NCBI GenBank assembly: GCA_017624915.1
Contig: JAGAMC010000022.1
Coordinates: 1-57,623 of the forward strand
From: Oscillospiraceae bacterium
Lineage (GTDB): Bacteria > Bacillota > Clostridia > Oscillospirales > Oscillospiraceae
Length of the DNA: 57,623 nt
Reading direction: 5' to 3'
The notes under the pieces were generated by a model. That model saw only the letters and a program-made list of their open reading frames with translations, made no database searches and was not told where the DNA came from. The translations under genes were made by a program, and so were the position numbers. This document shows, one piece after another, positions 49,830 to 57,623 of the stretch (positions are counted from its first letter, which is position 1; each line of letters begins with the position of its first letter).

Positions 49830-49864
49830 AAAAAGTCCCGCCGCAGATGCGGCGGGACTTTTTT
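49830..49864 (+). terminator. sstT terminator
   Basis: GTCCCGCCGC/GCGGCGGGAC with an AGAT loop, A residues before and six T after (49830-49864). Confidence 0.93.
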
Positions 49865-49930
49865 GCGCCGGTTCCCGGCGAATCCCTTAAAGTTTTTCTC
49901 CGCTTAAAACGGCGAAAAGGGGACGCGCTC

Positions 49931-49959
49931 TTGCTCCTGCGGGATAGTTATGATACAAT
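49931..49959 (+). promoter_or_regulatory. mnmG promoter
   Basis: TTGCTC (49931-49936), 17 bases, TACAAT (49954-49959), about 38 bases before the mnmG ATG. Confidence 0.7.
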
Positions 49960-49996
49960 GCCTGTGCTAAATTTTCGGCAAAGGAACAGCAGAACG

Positions 49997-51868
49997 ATGG
50001 AACGATACGACGCCGGACAATTTGATATTGCCGTGATCGGCGCAGGCCATGCGGGCATCGAGGCCGCTCTGGCCGCGGCCCGGATGGGTCTGCGCACGGT
50101 GTGCTTCACCGTCAATCTGGACGCGGTGGGCAACATGCCCTGCAACCCGGCCATCGGCGGCACAGGCAAGGGCCATCTGGTCCGGGAGCTGGACGCGCTG
50201 GGCGGGGAAATGGGCCGTGCGGCGGACAAAGCCTGTATCCAGTACCGCCTGCTCAACCGGGGAAAGGGCCCCGCCGTGTGGTCCTTGCGGGCTCAGGCCG
50301 ACCGCCGGGAATATCAGAAGATCATGAAGCACACACTGGAACAGCAGGAAAACCTGTGGGTCAAGCAGGCCGAGGTTGTGGAAGTGCTGACCGAGCAGGG
50401 CGCTGTGTCCGGCGTGGTCACCCACACCGGAGCCACCTATCGGGTGGGCGCCGCCGTCATCGCCACGGGCACCCATCTGGGCGGGCGCACCATCGTGGGC
50501 GAGGTGGTCCGGGACTCCGGCCCGGACGGACTGGCCGCCGCCCTGCCCCTGACCGACAGTCTGAAGCGGCTTGGGCTTTCCATCCGCCGGTTCAAAACCG
50601 GCACACCCCCCCGGGTCAATGCCCGCAGCGTGGACTTTTCCAAAATGGAGCTGCAGCCGGGGGACGAGGATGCGCTGCCCTTCTCTTTCTCCACCCTGCA
50701 GCAGCCGGAAAACCGGGCGGTGTGCTGGCTGACCGCCACCACAAAAGAAACCCACGATGTCATTCGGGCCAATCTGCACCGCTCGCCCCTGTTTTCCGGG
50801 GTCATCGAGGGGGTCGGCCCCCGATACTGCCCCTCTATCGAGGACAAGGTGGTGCGCTTCGCCGACAAGGAGCGCCATCTGCTGTTCGTGGAGCCTATGG
50901 GGCTTGACACCGAGGAACTCTATATTCAGGGCTTCTCCTCCTCGCTGCCCGAGGAGGTTCAGATTCAGATGCTGCACACCATTCCCGGCCTTGAGCAGGC
51001 GGAGATGACCCGGTGTGCCTACGCCATCGAGTACGACTGCGTGGACCCCACCGAGCTGCATCCCACATTGGAGTGCAAAAAGGTCCCCGGTCTGTACGGC
51101 GCAGGACAGTTCAACGGCTCCTCCGGCTACGAGGAGGCGGCGGTACAGGGCTTTGTGGCCGGCGTGAACGCCGCGCTGAAGCTGCTGGGCCGCCAGCCCT
51201 TTGTCCTGCGCCGGGATCAGGGCTATATTGGCGTGCTCATTGACGACCTTGTGACCAAGGGAACTAACGAGCCCTACCGCATGATGACCTCCCGCACGGA
51301 ATACCGCCTGCTCCACCGGCAGGACAACGCCGACCGGCGGCTGTCCGCGCTGGGCTGTGAGCTGGGCCTGGTCAGCCGGGAGCAGTACGAGGCGGTGGAG
51401 GAGAAATACGCCGCCGTCACCCGGGAGCAAAAGCGGCTGGAGCACACCGGCGTTGCCCCCAGTCCGGAGCTGTCCGCATTTCTGGAGACCCACGGCGAAC
51501 CCCCCGCCCAGAGCGGCGCCCGACTTGCCGACCTGCTGCGCCGGCCCTCGGTCACCTATGAGGAGCTTGCCCCCTTCGACCCGGATCGGCCCGACCTGCC
51601 CGCCGCGGTGACGCAGGCGGTGGAGATCGACACCAAGTATCAGGGCTATATCGACCGGCAGCTTCGTCAGGTGGCGGAAATGAAGAAACTGGAAGAGCGC
51701 GCTCTGCCCGACGACATAGATTATCTTGCCATCGGCGGCCTGCGGCTGGAGGCCCGGCAGAAGCTGGATCGGGTCCGCCCCCTGAATCTGGGGCAGGCCA
51801 GCCGGATCTCCGGCGTATCTCCGGCGGACCTCTCTGTGCTGCTGGTCTGGCTCAGTCAGCAAAAATAA
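49997..51868 (+). CDS. mnmG: tRNA uridine-5-carboxymethylaminomethyl modification enzyme MnmG
   Basis: FAD-dependent partner of MnmE for U34 modification. The 623-residue protein shows the N-terminal FAD motif [50 protein letters not shown], the [18 protein letters not shown] stretch, and the C-terminal helical domain that docks MnmE. The ATG at 49997 gives the standard N-terminus although the AAAGGAA site is 10 bases away. It is followed after 10 bases by an MBL gene. In most Firmicutes mnmE and rsmG flank it; not here. Confidence 0.97.
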   Translation: MERYDAGQFDIAVIGAGHAGIEAALAAARMGLRTVCFTVNLDAVGNMPCNPAIGGTGKGHLVRELDALGGEMGRAADKACIQYRLLNRGKGPAVWSLRAQADRREYQKIMKHTLEQQENLWVKQAEVVEVLTEQGAVSGVVTHTGATYRVGAAVIATGTHLGGRTIVGEVVRDSGPDGLAAALPLTDSLKRLGLSIRRFKTGTPPRVNARSVDFSKMELQPGDEDALPFSFSTLQQPENRAVCWLTATTKETHDVIRANLHRSPLFSGVIEGVGPRYCPSIEDKVVRFADKERHLLFVEPMGLDTEELYIQGFSSSLPEEVQIQMLHTIPGLEQAEMTRCAYAIEYDCVDPTELHPTLECKKVPGLYGAGQFNGSSGYEEAAVQGFVAGVNAALKLLGRQPFVLRRDQGYIGVLIDDLVTKGTNEPYRMMTSRTEYRLLHRQDNADRRLSALGCELGLVSREQYEAVEEKYAAVTREQKRLEHTGVAPSPELSAFLETHGEPPAQSGARLADLLRRPSVTYEELAPFDPDRPDLPAAVTQAVEIDTKYQGYIDRQLRQVAEMKKLEERALPDDIDYLAIGGLRLEARQKLDRVRPLNLGQASRISGVSPADLSVLLVWLSQQK

Positions 51869-51878
51869 GGAGCAAACC

Positions 51879-52781
51879 ATGAAACTGACCCAAGTAAAGG
51901 GAAATACCTGGGTGGCGGAGGGCCGGGAGTTCATTCCCTTTTACCGGCTGGAGGACGGCCGGTGCATCCTGCTGGACGCCGGCCTGCGCCAGGAGGGAGA
52001 GGAGCTGGCCCAGTCCCTGCTGGACGCGGGGATGACCCCCGCCGCCCTTGTGTGTACTCACACCCATGTGGACCACAGCGGCGCGGCCGCCTGGCTGCAA
52101 AAGGAGTTTCACCTTCCTGTGGCCGTCTCCGCCGGCGAGGCCGCCGTTGTCCACTCCCACGCGACCCTGAAGGCCGTGATGGGCTCCTCCCCGGAGCAGG
52201 CCCGCACGGACTATGGCTATATGGTGCTGGCACCGGACATTATCCTTCCCGACGCGGACAGCGAGCTGGAGCTGCTGGGTGTTCCCCTGCGCATCATCCA
52301 CACCCCGGGCCACTCTCCCAGCCACATCTGCATCATCACTCCGGATAATGTGTGCCACGTGGGGGATGTGCTGCTCTCCCCGGAGATGTACTACGCCAAG
52401 CTGCCCTATTCCATGGACATCGCCACGGACCTTGTCAGCAAGGAGCGGCTGCGGACCCTGGGCTGCGACGTGTATATCGCCTCCCACCGGGGCATTCTGG
52501 CCGACATCAACAATTCCGTGGACGCAAACCGGGAGCTGTTCCTGCTCCGGGCGGGGGAGATCCTCTCCGCCATCCATCACCCAATGACCTTCAGTCAGGT
52601 GACGGCCGCGGTGTATCAGATGTACTCCCTGTTTTCCCGTTCCCCCCGCCGGGCTCAGAGCTTTGAGCGCAACATCCGCTTTTTCATGGAGTTCCTGCTG
52701 GATGAAGGCCGGCTGGAGCTGATCGCCGGAGAGGAGGGCGTGACCCTCTACGCTCCCACCCGGCAAACACCCCAAAAGTAA
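51879..52781 (+). CDS. MBL-fold hydrolase with C-terminal winged-helix region
   Basis: The 300-residue protein has the metallo-beta-lactamase motif T-H-T-H-V-D-H (about residues 60-66), HTPGHSPSH and CHVGDVLLS. A C-terminal helical region (about 210-290) looks like the small LACTB2-type/winged-helix domain often fused to such hydrolases. The substrate is unknown. It starts 10 bases after mnmG, so it is probably co-transcribed; a link to tRNA modification is not established. Confidence 0.88.
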   Translation: MKLTQVKGNTWVAEGREFIPFYRLEDGRCILLDAGLRQEGEELAQSLLDAGMTPAALVCTHTHVDHSGAAAWLQKEFHLPVAVSAGEAAVVHSHATLKAVMGSSPEQARTDYGYMVLAPDIILPDADSELELLGVPLRIIHTPGHSPSHICIITPDNVCHVGDVLLSPEMYYAKLPYSMDIATDLVSKERLRTLGCDVYIASHRGILADINNSVDANRELFLLRAGEILSAIHHPMTFSQVTAAVYQMYSLFSRSPRRAQSFERNIRFFMEFLLDEGRLELIAGEEGVTLYAPTRQTPQK

Positions 52782-52782
52782 G

Positions 52783-52817
52783 AAAGCCCCCGCATCCGGA
52801 CCGGACGCGGGGGCTTT
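52783..52817. terminator. Bidirectional terminator between MBL gene and typA
   Basis: AAAGCCCCCGC/GCGGGGGCTTT (52783-52793 with 52807-52817) around a 13-base insert that itself pairs (TCCGGACCGGA). Confidence 0.88.
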
Positions 52818-52826
52818 GTGCGTTTA

Positions 52827-54653
<1,827 letters not shown>

Positions 54654-54698
54654 ACGATAACACCTCAAACGGTTTGTATATACAGTTCGCAACACGGT

Positions 54699-54727
54699 AT
54701 TATACTGCCATTTTTCTCAAAACGCAA
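54699..54727 (-). promoter_or_regulatory. typA promoter
   Basis: TTGCGT (54727-54722), 17 bases, TATAAT (54704-54699) on the minus strand. Confidence 0.78.
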
Positions 54728-54738
54728 TCCCCATATAG

Positions 54739-54767
54739 TTGCAATTCCTCCCAAAAACGGATAAAAT
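54739..54767 (+). promoter_or_regulatory. Promoter of the MoxR-VWA pair
   Basis: TTGCAA (54739-54744), 17 bases, TAAAAT (54762-54767) on the plus strand, 34 bases before the ATG at 54801. It lies back to back with the typA promoter. Confidence 0.78.
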
Positions 54768-54800
54768 ACAGGGCAACAACATGTCATAAGGAGAATTGTT

Positions 54801-55613
54801 ATGGACCGGTCCTTTCACGGAAGTGCAAATTACGTGGCTTCGGAGGAGCTGCTGCAGGCGGTGAATATCGCCATGGCCCTGCGCAAGCCACTGCTCATCA
54901 AGGGCGAGCCGGGCACGGGCAAGACCGTGCTGGCGCAGGCCATTTCCTCCGCCCTGAACAAAAAACTCATCATCTGGAACATCAAGTCCACCACCAAGGC
55001 TCAGGACGGCCTGTACGTCTACGACGTGGTGCAGCGCCTGTATGACAGCCAGTTCGGCAACGAGGGCGTGGACAACATCGAAAAATACGTCAGACTGGGC
55101 AAGCTGGGCGAGGCCTTCACCGCCGACGAACAGGTCATCCTGCTCATTGACGAGATCGACAAGGCCGATCTGGAGTTCCCCAACGACCTTTTGTGGGAGC
55201 TTGACCGCATGGAGTTCCACATCCCGGAGACCGGCCGGACCGTCATCGCCGTCCAGCGACCGGTGGTCATCATCACCTCCAACGCGGAAAAGGAGCTGCC
55301 CGACGCCTTCCTGCGCCGGTGCGTGTTCCACTATATCGAGTTCCCCGACCGGGAGCTGATGGAACAGATCGTCCGGGTCCATTTCGACAAGCTGGACGAG
55401 CATCTGCTGGATCAGGTACTGACCGCTTTCTATAAGATCCGCCAGCTGCCCCAAATCAAAAAGAAACCCTCCACCAGCGAGATCATTGACTGGCTGCAGG
55501 CCCTGATCCACGGCGGGGTAAACGCCGACCGGGTACTGCAGGAGATCCCCTACGCCGGGGTACTGCTCAAGAAGACCGAAGATCTCGAGGCCCTGCGCCG
55601 GAACTGGCGGTAA
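54801..55613 (+). CDS. MoxR-type AAA+ ATPase
   Basis: The 270-residue protein is a single AAA+ module. Walker A is GEPGTGKT (about 35-42), Walker B is ILLIDEIDKAD (about 112-122), sensor 1 is in IITSNAEKELPDAFLRRC, and the C-terminal lid ends near 265. MoxR proteins work with VWA proteins as chaperones that insert metals or mature complexes; the next gene encodes one. A good AAGGAG site precedes the ATG. The client is not evident in this window. Confidence 0.93.
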   Translation: MDRSFHGSANYVASEELLQAVNIAMALRKPLLIKGEPGTGKTVLAQAISSALNKKLIIWNIKSTTKAQDGLYVYDVVQRLYDSQFGNEGVDNIEKYVRLGKLGEAFTADEQVILLIDEIDKADLEFPNDLLWELDRMEFHIPETGRTVIAVQRPVVIITSNAEKELPDAFLRRCVFHYIEFPDRELMEQIVRVHFDKLDEHLLDQVLTAFYKIRQLPQIKKKPSTSEIIDWLQALIHGGVNADRVLQEIPYAGVLLKKTEDLEALRRNWR

Positions 55614-55616
55614 GGC

Positions 55617-56813
55617 ATGTTCCGTGATTTTCTGTATCTGCTGCGCAGCAGAGGGTTGAAAGTCTCACTGACGGAGTGGATGGCGCTGATGGAGGCCCTT
55701 GACAAGGGACTGCACAAGTCCAGCTTCTCCGGGTTTTACCACCTGTGCCGAGCGGTTCTGGTCAAGAGCGAGGCGGACTTTGACAAGTTCGACGGCGCGT
55801 TTTTGGAATATTTCAGGGACGTGCCCTTTCAGCAGGAGATATCCCAGGAACTGATGGACTGGCTGGACCGGCCCGACGTGCTCACCGACTGGGCCAACTA
55901 CGACGAGGAAACCGCCCTGAAAAACATGGGCCTTTCCGAGCAGGAGATCGAGCAGATGCTCCTTGAGCGTCTTGCCCAGCAGGACGAGGAGCACAACGGC
56001 GGCCGCTACTGGGTGGGCACCCACGGCATGTCCGTGTTCGGCAACGCGGGCCTTTCCCCCAAGGGCATCCGGGTGGGCGGGCAGTCCATGCACCGCCGGG
56101 CCTTCCGGGTGGCCGGGGAGCGCAAATACCGGGACTTCCGGGGAGACAACGCCCTGGATACCCGGCAGTTTCAGGTGGCCCTGCGCACCCTGCGCCAGTT
56201 TTCCGGTCTTGTGGACCGGCCGCCCACGGAGTTTGACGTGGACGGCACCATCCGGGACACCTGCGACAATGCCGGCACCCTGAAGGTGCGCTACAAGCGC
56301 CCCCGGGAGAACACGGTAAAGCTGCTTTTGCTGATGGACAGCGGCGGGTCTATGGACTACTATGCCCGCCTGTGCTCGGCCCTGTTTCAGGCGGTGGAAA
56401 AGGCAGGACACTTCAAGGATCTGAAGGTCTATTACTTCCACAACTGTCCCCACGGCAATGTGTACACCTCGCCCCATCTGCTGCGCACTGACGCCGTGCC
56501 CACCCAGTGGGTGCTGGACAACCTGAGCGGGGACTGGAAGGTGATCTTCGTGGGCGATGCCCAGATGGCCCCCCACGAGCTCATGGGCGACTTCTACGCC
56601 CGCAGGGATGACCGCTATCGCTGCGGCATGGACTGGCTGCGGGCTTTCCAGCAGCGGTACAGCCACATCATCTGGCTCAACCCCAGCAGCCGGCCCGACT
56701 GGGGCGGCTACTGGTCCCAGACCTACGATGTGATCGACAAGGCCTTCGATATGTTCCCCCTGACGGTGGACGGCCTCACCGCCGGCATGAAAAAACTTTT
56801 GTCCAACAAGTAA
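55617..56813 (+). CDS. VWA-domain CoxE-like protein
   Basis: The 398-residue protein has a helical N-terminal part (about 1-125) and a von Willebrand A domain from about 230 with a MIDAS-like motif D-S-G-G-S (LMDSGGSM near 240), followed by FVGDAQMAPHEL. It starts 3 bases after the MoxR gene with almost no separate ribosome binding site, so translation is coupled. The COG3552/CoxE-type pairing with MoxR ATPases is well known; the target protein is unknown here. A strong terminator follows. Confidence 0.92.
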   Translation: MFRDFLYLLRSRGLKVSLTEWMALMEALDKGLHKSSFSGFYHLCRAVLVKSEADFDKFDGAFLEYFRDVPFQQEISQELMDWLDRPDVLTDWANYDEETALKNMGLSEQEIEQMLLERLAQQDEEHNGGRYWVGTHGMSVFGNAGLSPKGIRVGGQSMHRRAFRVAGERKYRDFRGDNALDTRQFQVALRTLRQFSGLVDRPPTEFDVDGTIRDTCDNAGTLKVRYKRPRENTVKLLLLMDSGGSMDYYARLCSALFQAVEKAGHFKDLKVYYFHNCPHGNVYTSPHLLRTDAVPTQWVLDNLSGDWKVIFVGDAQMAPHELMGDFYARRDDRYRCGMDWLRAFQQRYSHIIWLNPSSRPDWGGYWSQTYDVIDKAFDMFPLTVDGLTAGMKKLLSNK

Positions 56814-56814
56814 A

Positions 56815-56851
56815 ACATCCCGATGCACCGCGGTGCATCGGGATGTCTGTT
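56815..56851. terminator. Terminator after the VWA gene
   Basis: A 32-base perfect palindrome (56815-56846; half-site ACATCCCGATGCACCG) followed by CTGTTTTT. It also lies just past the GlyRS stop on the other strand. Confidence 0.92.
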
Positions 56852-56867
56852 TTTGCAGGGGTTCGGC

Positions 56868-57623
56868 TCAGAACGCCATCTTCTCCTCCAGCCAGCTCTT
56901 CAGCTCGCTGATAGGCATACGCACCTGCTCCATGGTATCGCGGTCACGGACGGTGACGCAGTTGTCGGCGGGTGTGTTCTCGTCGCCCACAGTCTGGAAG
57001 TCCACGGTGACGCAGTAGGGGGTGCCGATCTCGTCCTGACGGCGGTAACGCTTGCCGATGGAGCCGGCGTCGTCGTAGTCCACCATGAAGTACTTGCTGA
57101 GCTCCGCCTGGATCTCGCGGCCCTTCTCGCCCAGCTTCTTGGACAGGGGCAGCACAGCCACCTTGAAGGGAGCCAGAGCGGGATGCAGACGCAGCACGGT
57201 GCGCACATCGTTCTTCTCCGCGTCCACGACCTCCTCGTCATAGGCGTCCACCAGGAAGGCCAGGGTCACGCGGTCAGCGCCCAGAGAGGGCTCCACCACG
57301 TAGGGGATATAGTGCTCGCCCGACTCCTGATCGAAGTAGGTCTGATCCTTGCCGGAGGTGGTCTGGTGTGCGTTCAGGTCGAAGTTGGTGCGGGAGGCAA
57401 CGCCCCACAGTTCGCCCCAGCCGAAGGGGAAGACGAACTCGAAGTCGGTGGTGGCGTTAGAGTAGTGAGACAGTTCCTCCGGATCATGATCGCGCAGGCG
57501 CAAATTCTCATCCTTCATGCCCAGATCCAGCAGCCACTGGTGGCAGAACTGCTTCCAGTAAGCGAACCACTCCAGCTCGGTGCCGGGCTTGCAGAAGAAC
57601 TCCAGCTCCATCTGCTCGAACTC
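56868..57623 (-). CDS. glyQS: Glycyl-tRNA synthetase (dimeric type; partial, 5' end outside window)
   Basis: Class II synthetase charging tRNA-Gly, single-chain type. The 251 visible codons are its C-terminal part. They include the motif FEQMELEFF at the window edge, the region [20 protein letters not shown], motif 3 ([19 protein letters not shown]) and the anticodon-binding domain with [15 protein letters not shown] and [17 protein letters not shown]. The frame is open to the window edge. The two-subunit GlyQ/GlyS type is excluded by these motifs. Confidence 0.96.
   Translation of the reverse strand, partial: EFEQMELEFFCKPGTELEWFAYWKQFCHQWLLDLGMKDENLRLRDHDPEELSHYSNATTDFEFVFPFGWGELWGVASRTNFDLNAHQTTSGKDQTYFDQESGEHYIPYVVEPSLGADRVTLAFLVDAYDEEVVDAEKNDVRTVLRLHPALAPFKVAVLPLSKKLGEKGREIQAELSKYFMVDYDDAGSIGKRYRRQDEIGTPYCVTVDFQTVGDENTPADNCVTVRDRDTMEQVRMPISELKSWLEEKMAF

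Overview
The window reads as chromosome of a Gram-positive, GC-rich, anaerobic member of the Clostridia, most likely Oscillospiraceae (Ruminococcaceae-like). Supporting signs: a Firmicutes-order S10 ribosomal cluster, strong purine-rich ribosome binding sites, an isoleucine T-box, DivIVA, SepF, HemZ and SstT, a flavin reductase-rubredoxin fusion typical of strict anaerobes, and a MurE/DapF pair indicating meso-diaminopimelate peptidoglycan. The family assignment is inference; nothing could be searched. No rRNA, tRNA, CRISPR array, insertion sequence, prophage or clear pseudogene was seen. Most of the window is core genome. The unusual material is in small intergenic switches and palindromes.

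Layout. 1-4824: start of the S10 operon (rpsJ, rplC, rplD, rplW, rplB, rpsS, rplV, rpsC; minus strand; rpsC cut by the window edge), with a consensus promoter, a structured leader of about 270 nt and an 80-nt palindrome between rpsJ and rplC. 4936-8099: a stand-alone HD protein, a small unknown gene among palindromic repeats, rluD-lspA, and a divergent pair of very small genes, one a ribbon-helix-helix protein. 8222-11328: ileS under an Ile T-box. 11330-20431: a minus-strand series mutS-mutL-miaA-hfq-(HlyD-like)-yggS-sepF-divIVA, joining mismatch repair, tRNA/RNA modification and cell division. 20460-21123: an inverted pair of dispersed repeats, then a tiny Xre repressor facing an 87-residue gene across a consensus promoter with overlapping operators. 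21124-25749: miaB, then a DUF4838 glycosidase-like gene and an AraC regulator. 25769-30665: an Xre membrane regulator with an 80-residue partner, mnmE, a three-box DnaA-like cluster, an FAD dehydrogenase and a zinc-ribbon membrane protein. 30766-37041: dCMP deaminase; murE-dapF-Cys/Met PLP enzyme; and AraC, CBS and flavin reductase-rubredoxin genes. 37046-40195: a second Xre membrane regulator and a GH13 amylase. 40414-48345: recJ-relA-dtd-MBL-hemZ-nucleoside kinase. 48431-57623: sstT behind a perfect 22-bp palindrome, mnmG-MBL, typA, a MoxR-VWA pair and glycyl-tRNA synthetase (cut by the window edge).

Themes. Translation genes dominate: ribosomal proteins, IleRS, GlyRS, RluD, MiaA, MiaB, MnmE, MnmG, D-aminoacyl-tRNA deacylase, TypA and RelA. 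mnmE and mnmG, whose products form one enzyme complex, are about 21.6 kb apart on opposite strands. The best leads are regulatory. Two membrane-anchored Xre regulators about 11 kb apart have near-identical CAACC-N3-GGTTG sites at their promoters. The small Xre/87-residue switch has interleaved operators. The ribbon-helix-helix/48-residue pair shares a palindrome. A 22-bp palindrome guards sstT. An 80-nt palindrome sits inside the S10 operon. No large novel defence or biosynthetic system is evident.
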